From NCBI GenBank assembly GCA_002701555.1, contig NZVS01000009.1, forward strand, positions 1-9,967: 9,967 nucleotides of DNA. Direction: 5' to 3'. This document shows, piece by piece, positions 1 through 7,868 of this stretch. The DNA comes from Alphaproteobacteria bacterium (GTDB lineage Bacteria; Pseudomonadota; Alphaproteobacteria; Micavibrionales; Micavibrionaceae). Positions within the stretch are counted from its first letter, which is position 1. Each line of letters opens with the position of its first letter. Position numbers and translations under genes: made by a program. The notes beneath the pieces were generated by a model, which had not been told where the DNA came from, ran no database searches, and saw only the letters and a list, made by a program, of their open reading frames with translations.

Positions 1-5
1 AAAGC

Positions 6-16
6 ATTGTAACAAT
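6..16. promoter_or_regulatory. Short inverted repeat upstream of pepA
   Basis: ATTGT-A-ACAAT is a perfect 5-bp inverted repeat around one base, ending 28 bases before the pepA start codon. It could be a small operator half-site pair, but the window begins too close to judge a promoter and such short palindromes occur by chance. Confidence 0.2.
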
Positions 17-44
17 TCAATTTAAAAATACAGGACATAGTTAA

Positions 45-1583
45 ATGACAGACAGCTCTTCTCTTTTCAAGACAGATTTTATAACAGATGCCAAGGTACA
101 AAAACCTGGCTCGGATATATGTATTCTTCCTGTGTTCGAAGGCCAATCAAAAATTTCTGTAGCAGGGGACGAGACATCCTCCACGTTGCTCGGACATCAC
201 CTAAAAAATGGGGGGGCGTTTAAAGGAAAAGCAGGGCAGACCTTGGTTGTTTCCGCGCCTGTAGAGAGTGCTTTCAAAGTTTATTTACTGATCGGGATGG
301 GAGAAGCAAAAAAGCTGGACGAACTGATTACTGAAACAGCTGCTGGTAAATCCTGGAGTGCATTAAAAGCGCTTGGGCACAAAACGGCCTGTCTTGACCT
401 CAATGTTTTGGAAAGCAAGGACACAGCGTTACCTGTCTCCAAAATCGGAGCCCATCTCGTCAACGGGCTTATGCTCGCCTCGTACGATTTTACAAAATAT
501 AAAACCGGAAAAGACGATAAGGATAGCGGTTTAAAATCTCTCACTATTGCTTTGAGGGAAGATAAAGACTGCAAAAAGCTCCTGGCACGACTGAAGGGCA
601 CTACAGAAGCCGCTCTTTTTGCTCGTGATCTGGTGAACACTCCACCTAACTACCTTTTACCGGACATGTATGCCAAACAAATAAAAGAGCGCCTAAAGCC
701 ACTTGGCGTGAAAGTAACTGTGCTCGACGAGAAGAAACTGCTTAAAATGGGCATGGGTGCCTTGATGGCAGTGGCACAAGGGTCTGATAACCCTCCGCGT
801 GTCGCTATTATGGAGTGGAACGGCAATAGTGATAAAAAGAAAACCTCTAAGCCTCTGGCTTTTGTTGGTAAAGGCGTCACTTTTGACACAGGTGGTATTT
901 CGCTAAAACCAGGTGCCGGCATGGAAGATATGAAGCTTGACATGGGAGGGTCAGCCGCGGTGGTCGGATTGATGGAATCCTTGGCAAAGCGTAAGGCCAA
1001 AGCCCATGTTGTAGGCATAGTCGGGTTAGTTGAGAACATGCCTGATGGTAAGGCTTACCGCCCTGCGGACGTTGTTACGTCCCTCTCAGGTAAGACCATC
1101 GAAGTTCTGAATACCGATGCGGAAGGACGCCTTGTTTTGGCTGATTGCCTAACCCATATTCAACGTGAATTTGACCCTTCTCTAATAGTTGACCTTGCCA
1201 CACTGACAGGGGCAATGATGGTAGCCCTGGGTTTCGAATATTGCGGTACATTTTCAAATGATGATGAACTTTGGCGCAAACTTGAAAAGGCCAGTGACCT
1301 GTCAGGTGAGAAGCTATGGCGTATGCCGCTGGGCGAAGCCTACACAAAAGAAATGGATTCACCCATTGCCGACATAAAAAACCTTGGTACCCAATCCCGT
1401 TTCGCAGGCGCATGTACAGCGGCTGCTTTCCTGGAGGCTTTTGTTGACAAGGGCCGCGCCTGGGCACATATGGATGTTGCAGGAACAGCCTGGATCAAAT
1501 CACCCAAGCCGACTGCCACAAAAGGCGGAACGGGCTTTGGTGTGCGCGTTCTGGACACCTTTGTTGAAGAAAATTACGGGTAG
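45..1583 (+). CDS. pepA: Leucyl aminopeptidase (M17 family, PepA)
   Basis: This 512-residue cytosolic metallopeptidase removes N-terminal residues, typically leucine, from peptides and works as a hexamer with two metal ions per subunit. The M17 catalytic domain fills the C-terminal two thirds. Visible signature residues are K276 and D281 in GKGVTFDTGG, D299 in MKLDM, and D358, E360 and R362 in NTDAEGR. The N-terminal 170 residues are the more variable M17 N-domain. Length is normal for the family (about 480-510). The ATG at 45 is preceded by AGGA at 32-35 with 9-base spacing, which supports this start. The gene is followed 5 bases later by holC, so the two are probably co-transcribed. PepA of enterobacteria also binds DNA; nothing here shows whether this one does. 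All key residues are intact. Confidence 0.97.
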   Translation: MTDSSSLFKTDFITDAKVQKPGSDICILPVFEGQSKISVAGDETSSTLLGHHLKNGGAFKGKAGQTLVVSAPVESAFKVYLLIGMGEAKKLDELITETAAGKSWSALKALGHKTACLDLNVLESKDTALPVSKIGAHLVNGLMLASYDFTKYKTGKDDKDSGLKSLTIALREDKDCKKLLARLKGTTEAALFARDLVNTPPNYLLPDMYAKQIKERLKPLGVKVTVLDEKKLLKMGMGALMAVAQGSDNPPRVAIMEWNGNSDKKKTSKPLAFVGKGVTFDTGGISLKPGAGMEDMKLDMGGSAAVVGLMESLAKRKAKAHVVGIVGLVENMPDGKAYRPADVVTSLSGKTIEVLNTDAEGRLVLADCLTHIQREFDPSLIVDLATLTGAMMVALGFEYCGTFSNDDELWRKLEKASDLSGEKLWRMPLGEAYTKEMDSPIADIKNLGTQSRFAGACTAAAFLEAFVDKGRAWAHMDVAGTAWIKSPKPTATKGGTGFGVRVLDTFVEENYG

Positions 1584-1588
1584 GAATA

Positions 1589-2038
1589 ATGACTGAAATT
1601 CGTTTTTATCATTTAACGAAGAAACCGCTCGATCAGGCTTTGCCTGATCTTTTGTCCCGTGCAATGGAAACAGGCAAAAAAATTCTTATCCAGATGAATG
1701 ATGAGGCACAAATCAAGCCGATGAGTGATCATTTATGGGTGTGCCGCAGGAACGGTTTTTTCCCTCATGGTATTAAAGGTGACTCAGATGCTGAAATGTA
1801 TCCTGTCTGGCTAACATCTGAAAATGACAATCCGAATAAGTCTGAAACTTTGATTTTAACAAATGTGGCGGATCGGGAAGATGCTGATAAGTTTGGATTG
1901 GTCTGCGAAATGTTTGACGGAAACAACCCCGATATTGTGAAAAAGGCCCGCGCAAGATGGAAATCTTACAAAGATGCGGGCCATGATCTCACTTATTACC
2001 AGCAAACCGATAATGGTGGCTGGGAGAAAAAAGCTTAA
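1589..2038 (+). CDS. holC: DNA polymerase III subunit chi
   Basis: HolC is the chi subunit of the clamp-loader complex. It links the polymerase III holoenzyme to single-strand binding protein by binding the SSB C-terminal tail. The 149-residue product has the family pattern: an FYHLT start, LWVCRRNGFFPHG at residues 49-61, PVWLT at 71-75, and an alphaproteobacterial-type C-terminus with ARWKSYKDAGHDLTYYQQ near residues 122-139. The ATG lies 5 bases after the pepA stop, and the AGGA at 1582-1585 overlaps that stop codon, so translation is probably coupled to pepA. The pepA-holC order is widespread in proteobacteria. Nothing appears truncated. Confidence 0.95.
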   Translation: MTEIRFYHLTKKPLDQALPDLLSRAMETGKKILIQMNDEAQIKPMSDHLWVCRRNGFFPHGIKGDSDAEMYPVWLTSENDNPNKSETLILTNVADREDADKFGLVCEMFDGNNPDIVKKARARWKSYKDAGHDLTYYQQTDNGGWEKKA

Positions 2039-2055
2039 GTTTTAAGCAGCTTTTT
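2027..2055. terminator. Likely bidirectional terminator between holC and the DUF2383 gene
   Basis: A hairpin sits exactly at the convergent gene ends. The inner stem is GCTTAA (2033-2038) with TTAAGC (2042-2047) around loop GTT. It is preceded by six A (2027-2032) and followed by AGC and five T (2051-2055). An alternative 8-bp pairing joins AAAAAGCT (2028-2035) to AGCTTTTT (2048-2055). The A-run and T-run would give a U-tract on either strand, as expected for one terminator serving two converging genes. It overlaps both stop codons, because the genes are separated by only 3 bases. Confidence 0.55.
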
Positions 2056-2479
2056 CCATTGTTTTTGCTTCGCTCAAGTCCTGAGACACTTTGGAGTGCT
2101 GTTTCTTCAAGGTCTGCAATATTGAATATTGTGGATCTATACCCGGAATGGTGTCCTCGTATTTTTCAACGAGTTTGCTTTCACCACGAATGATTTCTTC
2201 TAGAATGCCTTCATCGTCATTGCTGATTTTGGACTTAAGATCAACATAGAGACGGTGTGCACCGGCCAGAAGCGAGCTATCGTTCTCGACATCCTTATCA
2301 TGCTCACGCAGATAATTACGAATCTCCACGGCAAATTCGCGGCGTTCCTGTGCCTTTCCTTCAAAAAGCTTTTCGAAGCGTGTATTTTTTGCCTCTTCGG
2401 CGCATTCTGCATATCCTTCTGCGCTATCGATTACGCGCACTAGAAGGTCTTGGATATTATCAATATTTTCTTTTGTCAT
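2042..2479 (-). CDS. DUF2383 / PA2169-like four-helix-bundle protein
   Basis: The 145-residue product is rich in charged residues and predicted all-helical, with no signal peptide or membrane segment. Its pattern (NIDNIQDLLVRVIDSAEGY start, a central FAVEIRNYL helix, LVEKYEDTI late) resembles the DUF2383 / PA2169 group, a ferritin-like four-helix fold of unknown biochemical role. Length fits the family (about 150). The start is supported by AGAGGA (2488-2493 on the opposite strand) 8 bases before the ATG. A GGAAC-N17-CGTT motif upstream suggests it belongs to the general stress regulon. The gene converges on holC, and the epimerase gene lies 81 bases upstream on the same strand. No metal-binding EXXH pair typical of true ferritins is obvious to me, so I do not claim iron storage. 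Confidence 0.78.
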   Translation of the reverse strand: MTKENIDNIQDLLVRVIDSAEGYAECAEEAKNTRFEKLFEGKAQERREFAVEIRNYLREHDKDVENDSSLLAGAHRLYVDLKSKISNDDEGILEEIIRGESKLVEKYEDTIPGIDPQYSILQTLKKQHSKVSQDLSEAKTMEKAA

Positions 2480-2523
2480 TGTATTTTCCTCTTTATGTTA
2501 TTCGTCTACTACTTACCTAGAAT

Positions 2524-2549
2524 AACGATAAAAAAGGAATTACAGTTCC
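2524..2549 (-). promoter_or_regulatory. EcfG-type general stress promoter of the DUF2383 gene
   Basis: Read on the minus strand, GGAAC (2545-2549) is followed after 17 bases by CGTT (2524-2527). This matches the GGAAC-N16/17-CGTT consensus recognised by the alphaproteobacterial sigma factor EcfG in the PhyR-NepR general stress response. It lies in the 81-bp gap between the epimerase stop and the DUF2383 start. The implied leader is about 35 bases and ends at a good ribosome site. Position, orientation and spacing all fit; the match is by eye. Confidence 0.65.
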
Positions 2550-2560
2550 GATGCGGCCTC

Positions 2561-3556
2561 TCAGGGCTGTCCCCATAATGTACCCGGATGTGCCTGACCG
2601 CCGCTGAATGTTATACCGTCAGGTCTGTCATCGCTCAGCCACCAGCTGCCATCCAGATCCGCAAGGTCACAGTCCTGCGCAAGCAGAAGTGCAGGAGCAA
2701 TACTTAGAGAGCTTGCGAGCATACATCCAACCATGACTTTTTTATTAAGGCGTTTTGCCTCGGCCATCATTTCAAATGCGTGTGTCAGTCCACCAGCTTT
2801 ATCTAATTTCACATTCATCATGTCATAACGATCCGCGCGTGATTTGATATCGTCCAGAACGTGTATACTTTCATCTCCGCAAATCAGAATACCTTTATTA
2901 TTAAATCCAATAAGTTCGTGATCTTTGTCTTTAGGCAACGGCTGCTCAATCATTGTGACACCAAAATTTTTGGCTTTGGACACAAATTCTTTTAATTCGT
3001 CTAGGCTCCACCCCTCATTCGCATCAATCACCAGCGAGGCGTCGGGTCTGATTTTGTGAATTTCCTCTAGACGCTTCATATCATCTGCACCGCCACCTAG
3101 TTTAATCTTCAAAATCTTAGAATCTGGATGTTTTTTTGCCTCTTTGACCATGTTTTCAACAGTGTCCAGGCTTAATGTCTGGACTGTATCAACAGGTTTC
3201 CAGGCGGAACTGTGTCCTGCAATCTCCCAAGCAGGTTTTCCGGTTTGCTTTGCTTCCAGATCCCACAAAGCACCGTCTATAGCACATCTTGCCGTACCGG
3301 GGGCCAAAATATCCATCAGCTGTTTACGGGTCACACCCATTTCAAGCTCAGTGCGGATGGAGTTGACTTGATTAGTGATAAAATCGACTGTTTCACCAAA
3401 TCTTTTACAAGGGATAGCTTCACCACGACCAACCAGACCGTTTTCATCGGTAATAGTTACGAGAACCACTTCCTTATCGTAATCTGGTGTACCACGTGCA
3501 ATATTGAATACAGTATGCAAATGAAACATTTCGGGTCTGACATCTATTTGATTCAT
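2561..3556 (-). CDS. dgcA: DgcA-type N-acetyl-D-Glu racemase / dipeptide epimerase (enolase superfamily)
   Basis: This 331-residue cytosolic member of the muconate-lactonizing/AEE branch of the enolase superfamily racemises or epimerises a glutamate-containing substrate. In related enzymes that is L-Ala-D-Glu from recycled murein or N-acetyl-D-Glu. Catalytic lysines are visible in KIK (K150, K152) and KLDK (K250). Mg ligands are D178 in DANEGW, E204 in EQP and D228 in GDES. The D300-L-D302 motif, which contacts the substrate in AEE enzymes, is present. The early GRGEAIPCKRFGET stretch and the C-terminal LWG resemble alphaproteobacterial DgcA. The usual partner dgcN is not visible here, so the L-Ala-D/L-Glu epimerase role stays open. 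It is divergent from a penicillin-binding protein, which fits a murein context. The ribosome site is weak. Confidence 0.88.
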   Translation of the reverse strand: MNQIDVRPEMFHLHTVFNIARGTPDYDKEVVLVTITDENGLVGRGEAIPCKRFGETVDFITNQVNSIRTELEMGVTRKQLMDILAPGTARCAIDGALWDLEAKQTGKPAWEIAGHSSAWKPVDTVQTLSLDTVENMVKEAKKHPDSKILKIKLGGGADDMKRLEEIHKIRPDASLVIDANEGWSLDELKEFVSKAKNFGVTMIEQPLPKDKDHELIGFNNKGILICGDESIHVLDDIKSRADRYDMMNVKLDKAGGLTHAFEMMAEAKRLNKKVMVGCMLASSLSIAPALLLAQDCDLADLDGSWWLSDDRPDGITFSGGQAHPGTLWGQP

Positions 3557-3592
3557 TTTTGAGCTCGTTTCTTATAAAATTTTACCCTGAAT

Positions 3593-3621
3593 TAATTAAC
3601 ACTTACATGTAAATATGTCAA
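3593..3621 (-). promoter_or_regulatory. Possible promoter of dgcA with palindrome in the spacer
   Basis: On the minus strand an exact TTGACA (3616-3621) is followed after 17 bases by TAATTA (3593-3598), a weak -10. The 10-bp perfect palindrome TTACATGTAA (3603-3612) lies between them, where a repressor could block RNA polymerase. The -35 is strong and the -10 poor, so the promoter call is tentative. Confidence 0.35.
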
Positions 3622-3748
3622 TTTTTTTGCTGTCTTTTATAATTATATTTCAATAAAGAATGCTTCAAAAGAATCATTTTGCAAATCCCTTAAAATCTGT
3701 TTAGTTTATGCAAAATAATAATATAAAAATATATATAACAGGTAGGAT

Positions 3749-6700
3749 ATGCAAAACTTTGCTAAGAATAATCTTGCTGATAGTAACGGGGAGTCAGCAA
3801 CAGGGGAGACACCACATAAACCCGGTTTAACTAAATGGTTTAAATCACTCGCAATAAGCGGAGCCGTTATTACCGCTGGAAGCGCCATAGAAATGGAAAC
3901 TTCCTTTCTTCAGTCGCTTGTATTCAACGCTGCGGCAAATGGCAATTTCTGTGAAACCTATACTATTGACGACAGCTCAGTACCTGCAGCTAATGGTCCT
4001 TATGATGAGCGCCTCGGCTACAGCAACACACTTAATATAAGAAAGCGCCTGTCAGACCGCGGTTATGTGCAAGTTTCTGATACAAAATGGCAGGACTGCA
4101 AAGTATTAGGCGTTTCATTATTCCCATTGTATTCTGAAAAAGCTCAGGCGGGGTTAAGCATTGTTGATGAACAGGGGCAGCCGCTTTTTGAAGCACGCTA
4201 TCCTCGCGATGTTTTTAAAACCTATGATGATTTGCCTCCGATACTAGTTAAAAGCCTGTTATTTGTAGAAAATCGCGAATTACTAGATACCTCTATAAAA
4301 CGACGAAACCCTGCGATTGAATGGAAAAGACTGTTCTTTGCAATACAATCCGATTTAAGTGGAAATGGAGGAGCTGGTGCTTCGACCCTTGCCACTCAAA
4401 TTGAAAAATTCAAGCATTCCCCGGGTGGCGAAACAAGTGGTGACAAGGTTGAGAAATTTCGACAGATGTTCACCGCATCAACTCGCGCATATCAGCACGG
4501 CCTGGATACTACGCAGTCACGCCATGAAATCGTTCTTAATTATGTGAATGGTATCCCCATGTCCGCGGTTCCTGGCTTTGGTGAAGTGCATGGGTTTTCT
4601 GACGGGCTACGTGCCTGGTTTGGGAAAGATCCCAATGACGTAAGCCGAATTTTGCAAATGGATGAGTCGGATATGTCTGAAGATGATCTCCGTGCAAAGG
4701 CATTGGCTTACAGGGAAACCTTAAGCATTATAATGTCAGTTAAAAAGCCAACCGCTTATCTGCGCAATAACAGGGATGAACTCAAAGACCGCGTTGATGC
4801 CTTTCTTCCCCTTCTTGCAGAAGAAGGGATTATCTCCCCTGCTCTGCGCGATGCCGCACTTAAAATGGATGTCGTTTATGCTGATCCAAGTGAAATCCGT
4901 GAAAGATACAAGATACCTGTCGACCCTCAAAAGGCCAAATCATCCATGCAAATCGATCTGATGAAAATGCTTGGTCTTGATAGCCTTTATCAGCTCAATC
5001 GCTATGATCTGCGTGCCGAAACAACTTTGGATGTTCCGGTAGACCGCGCCATTTCCCAAAGGCTCCATGGTATAAAAGATGCTGAAATTGCCGCTGGCTA
5101 TGGCCTTACGGGATACCGCCTCCTGCCTGAAGACGGCACTGCGAATGTGACTTACACATTCACACTTTATGAACGCTTGCCGAATGGACAAAATGTGCTC
5201 AGAGTGCAGGCTGATAATTATGATGGTCAATTCAACCTGAACGAGGACTCAAAACTTGAGCTTGGCTCAACAGCAAAATTGCGCACACTCGTATCCTACA
5301 TGGAAGCAATAAGCGAGCTGCACCAGCGCCTTGGTCAAATGAACAACAGCCAGAGAAACGCTCTTAAAATTCATGAAAGTGATAACCTGACCCAATTTGT
5401 TGTGGATCACCTGAATTCACCTGACACGGACAAAAGCTTGAACGGTACGCTGGAAGCATCTTTGGATCGCACATATAGCGGAAATCCGGGAGAACGCTTT
5501 TTCACTGGAGGAGGCCTTCACCGCTTTAGTAACTTTGATAATCGCAACAATGGTGGGCATTACACTGTCAAAGAATCCCTTCACCAATCTTTGAACCTTC
5601 CTTTTATCCGTATCATGCGTGATGTCGTGAACTACACTATTCACCAGAAAATGGATATTAATCCTGATATCTATACAAACACAGAAAGTGAGCAACGCCG
5701 CGCATATCTTGAGAAATTTGCCGAATATGAAGGCAAGATTTATCTGTGGCGGAGCTGGAAAAATCTTGAGGGGAAAAATCAGGACCAAATTCTGGATTAT
5801 CTTGCAGAAAACACTCTTCAGACTCCGACACATCTGGCTGTTGTATTTCGCTCCGTAAAGCCTGAAGGCACACTTGAAGACATGAAAGATTTCATGTCTG
5901 AAAAATGTGTAACCTGTACTACAGCTACTGATTATGAAGAACTTTACGAGGCTCATGCACCCGGCAAATTCAACCTCCATGACCGGGGATATTTAACAGG
6001 CTTGCATCCTTTAGCAATTTGGTTGGGTGGGTATCTTTCTAAAAACCCCGATGCCAGCTGGAGCCAGACAAAAGAGGACTCGCGCCAAAAGCGGATTGAG
6101 GTTTATGACTGGCTTTTGAATTCTAATAAAACAGAAGGCCAAAATACGCGCATCAGGACAATTGTTGAACAAGAGGCGTTTGAACATATCCAAGAGACCT
6201 GGAAGAGACTAGGCTTTCCTTTTGAAAAAATGACACCTTCCCTCGCCTCTGCACTGGGATCGTCAGGCGATACGCCTGCGGCATTGGCAACACTTGCGGG
6301 TATTCTTCAAAATGACGGATTGCGTGTCCAATCACAAAAATTCAGTAATATACATTTCGCAAAGGACACGCCATACGAACAGAATTTTAATGCTGGTGAA
6401 CCAACTGCAAGTCGGGTTTTACCTTCTGAAGTCGCACGCCTTGCCCGTCGTGAAATGCAGCAAGTAGTAGAAGTCGGTACCGCACGCCGCGCTCGCGGAA
6501 GTGTGAAATTAAGTGACGGACGCGAACTTGCGGTTGGCGCAAAAACAGGAACGGGCGATAATCGTCAATTCCATTCCAATGGCTCATCGACTGTAAAAAG
6601 TCGCACAGCAACATTCGTATATACAATAGGCGACCGATTTTACGGCTGCGTAACAGCTTTTGTCGAAGGACAGGATGCTGCTCGATATAATTTTACGAGT

Positions 6701-6910
6701 GGACTAACGGCACAGATCTTCAGTTCAGTGATTGCACCCGAACTTGTACCGTTACTTGACCGCAGCTACGGTGTTAAACCAGCACCCCAAGCAATGGATC
6801 TGAGCGCATATTTCTCTCCTGAAACAAGTTTGCTATATAAACCGAACTATAAAGCAGAGGCAAAAACGCCGGAGGTTCATTTTACTTTCCCGCAAAAGCT
6901 ACAGAGGTAA
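3749..6910 (+). CDS. Large class A penicillin-binding protein with divergent GT51 domain
   Basis: This 1053-residue envelope protein pairs a GT51 transglycosylase domain (about residues 160-300) with a penicillin-binding transpeptidase domain (about 490-1000). A weak membrane anchor is likely near residues 31-48. Transpeptidase motifs are complete: S507-T-A-K510, S614-L-N616 and K932-T-G. The GT51 motifs are recognisable but altered. The usual ED pair is E174-N175 in VENRELLD with no following H. Motif 2 is GASTLATQ (210-217). The glutamate expected in motif 3 appears to be Q239 in FRQMFTAS. Motif 4 is SRHEIVLNYVN (257-267). SxN to KTG spans 318 residues, far more than in E. coli PBP1b, so there is a large insert at roughly 621-828. 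It belongs to a known group of long, odd 'transglycosylase domain' proteins. AGG at 3740-3742 is 6 bases before the ATG. It is divergent from dgcA and convergent with yaaA. Confidence 0.85.
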   Translation: MQNFAKNNLADSNGESATGETPHKPGLTKWFKSLAISGAVITAGSAIEMETSFLQSLVFNAAANGNFCETYTIDDSSVPAANGPYDERLGYSNTLNIRKRLSDRGYVQVSDTKWQDCKVLGVSLFPLYSEKAQAGLSIVDEQGQPLFEARYPRDVFKTYDDLPPILVKSLLFVENRELLDTSIKRRNPAIEWKRLFFAIQSDLSGNGGAGASTLATQIEKFKHSPGGETSGDKVEKFRQMFTASTRAYQHGLDTTQSRHEIVLNYVNGIPMSAVPGFGEVHGFSDGLRAWFGKDPNDVSRILQMDESDMSEDDLRAKALAYRETLSIIMSVKKPTAYLRNNRDELKDRVDAFLPLLAEEGIISPALRDAALKMDVVYADPSEIRERYKIPVDPQKAKSSMQIDLMKMLGLDSLYQLNRYDLRAETTLDVPVDRAISQRLHGIKDAEIAAGYGLTGYRLLPEDGTANVTYTFTLYERLPNGQNVLRVQADNYDGQFNLNEDSKLELGSTAKLRTLVSYMEAISELHQRLGQMNNSQRNALKIHESDNLTQFVVDHLNSPDTDKSLNGTLEASLDRTYSGNPGERFFTGGGLHRFSNFDNRNNGGHYTVKESLHQSLNLPFIRIMRDVVNYTIHQKMDINPDIYTNTESEQRRAYLEKFAEYEGKIYLWRSWKNLEGKNQDQILDYLAENTLQTPTHLAVVFRSVKPEGTLEDMKDFMSEKCVTCTTATDYEELYEAHAPGKFNLHDRGYLTGLHPLAIWLGGYLSKNPDASWSQTKEDSRQKRIEVYDWLLNSNKTEGQNTRIRTIVEQEAFEHIQETWKRLGFPFEKMTPSLASALGSSGDTPAALATLAGILQNDGLRVQSQKFSNIHFAKDTPYEQNFNAGEPTASRVLPSEVARLARREMQQVVEVGTARRARGSVKLSDGRELAVGAKTGTGDNRQFHSNGSSTVKSRTATFVYTIGDRFYGCVTAFVEGQDAARYNFTSGLTAQIFSSVIAPELVPLLDRSYGVKPAPQAMDLSAYFSPETSLLYKPNYKAEAKTPEVHFTFPQKLQR

Positions 6911-6921
6911 GTTTTTATTAG

Positions 6922-7695
6922 TCAGGGCTGTTTTCTGGAATAAACAAACTCTTTGTCCGTGGACTGGCTTTTCTGAAATTTATAGCCGCCCGCGTCAAAA
7001 TCGCTTAAATCGCCAGGTTTTTTGGCCTTGTTCTCTACTATCCATTTGGTCATCATGCCGCGCGCGCGTTTGGAAAATAGGCCAATAACGCGCGACTTGC
7101 CGTCTTTTTCTTCCAGAAACTTGATATCAATTACCGGAGCATCCAGCTTTTTCGCATTGACCACCTTATAATATTCTGCCGAGGCCAGATTAATAATATG
7201 GCTTGCCCCTGTTTCCTTGATATCCTGATTTAGCGTTTCTGTAACTTTATCGCCCCAAAAATCATACAGGTTTTTGCCCCGTTCCGTTTCAAGACGTGTC
7301 CCCATTTCCAAACGGTAGGGTTGTATAAGATCGAGCGGTTTTAAAACACCGTAAAGACCGGATAATGTCCGGACAGTATTTTGCGCAAAATCCAACTCTT
7401 TCTCATCAAAATCCTGTGGCTGCATGGCACGATACACGTCTCCCGTAAAGGCAAAAAGCGCGGCTTTTGAGGAATTGCTTTTGCCATCAGATTGAAAGGC
7501 TTGATAACGGTCAACGTTAAGCTCTGCCAGATTATCACTGATTTTCATCAGCTTTTTTAAATCATTGGCCGTTTTTGTCTTCATGACCTTTGCAAGCGCG
7601 GCCGTATCGTCCTTTAACATTGGGCGCGTCGGCTCAGGCAAGTCATTAACGGGATCAAAATTCAAATCCTTGGACGGGGACAATAAAACGAGCAT
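6922..7695 (-). CDS. yaaA: YaaA family peroxide stress resistance protein (DUF328)
   Basis: The 257-residue product is full length for the DUF328/UPF0246 family. E. coli YaaA is induced by OxyR and limits free intracellular iron during hydrogen peroxide stress; a DNA-binding fold has been reported for it. Family marks seen here are the N-terminal MLVLLSPSKDLNFD, a central LSGLYGVLKPLDLIQPYRLEMGT stretch (about residues 111-133), FSKRARGMMTKWI near 207-219, and a C-terminal FDAGGYKF followed by an S-rich segment. The minus-strand start has AAAGGA about 7 bases upstream. It converges on the PBP gene with an 11-base gap in which I see no convincing terminator. Its upstream region contains copy 1 of the 47-bp repeat. 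No OxyR site could be recognised by eye. Confidence 0.93.
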   Translation of the reverse strand: MLVLLSPSKDLNFDPVNDLPEPTRPMLKDDTAALAKVMKTKTANDLKKLMKISDNLAELNVDRYQAFQSDGKSNSSKAALFAFTGDVYRAMQPQDFDEKELDFAQNTVRTLSGLYGVLKPLDLIQPYRLEMGTRLETERGKNLYDFWGDKVTETLNQDIKETGASHIINLASAEYYKVVNAKKLDAPVIDIKFLEEKDGKSRVIGLFSKRARGMMTKWIVENKAKKPGDLSDFDAGGYKFQKSQSTDKEFVYSRKQP

Positions 7696-7727
7696 GTGTA
7701 TTCCTTTATAAACTTTCGACTTAAAGA

Positions 7728-7774
7728 TTTTAAAGCCTACAAAGTTAAAGGCCTTTTTGAAACCATAAATATCC
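7728..7774. repeat. 47-bp direct repeat, copy 1
   Basis: This stretch, from TTTTAAAGCC to CATAAATATCC, matches 9624-9670 in the same orientation at 43 of 47 positions by eye. Weaker similarity extends left to ATAAACTTT at 7708-7716, matching 9603-9611. It lies between yaaA and the divergent three-gene operon and begins 33 bases before the yaaA start codon, so it may contain yaaA promoter elements. This copy contains the 10-bp palindrome AAAGGCCTTT (7747-7756), which is lost in copy 2. The larger hairpin seen in copy 2 is degraded here by mismatches. Confidence 0.85.
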
Positions 7775-7806
7775 TAAATATTTTGGGTTATTATTAATAT
7801 ATATTT

Positions 7807-7835
7807 TTGAAACTTTTTTAAAAAAACCTTAAACT
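7807..7835 (+). promoter_or_regulatory. Possible promoter of the three-gene operon
   Basis: TTGAAA (7807-7812) is followed after 17 bases by TAAACT (7830-7835), a fair but not strong sigma-70-like pair that would give a leader of roughly 27 bases. The 10-mer TTTTTGAAAC occurs here and 50 bases upstream inside repeat copy 1. The region is very AT-rich, so chance matches are easy. Confidence 0.3.
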
Positions 7836-7868
7836 TAAAAACAACAATAAAAGCGGGGAGAGTTTTAA

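Noticed and set aside
1075..1467. Minus-strand open frame inside pepA
   Set aside because: It lies opposite the conserved M17 catalytic region and its product has no family features; it is a shadow of pepA.
3638..3643. TATAAT hexamer as the -10 of the PBP gene
   Set aside because: The hexamer is exact, but no acceptable -35 lies 16-18 bases upstream and the region is very AT-rich, so I did not call a promoter.
6911..6921. Terminator between the converging PBP and yaaA genes
   Set aside because: There is a T-rich stretch but no stem of useful length around it.
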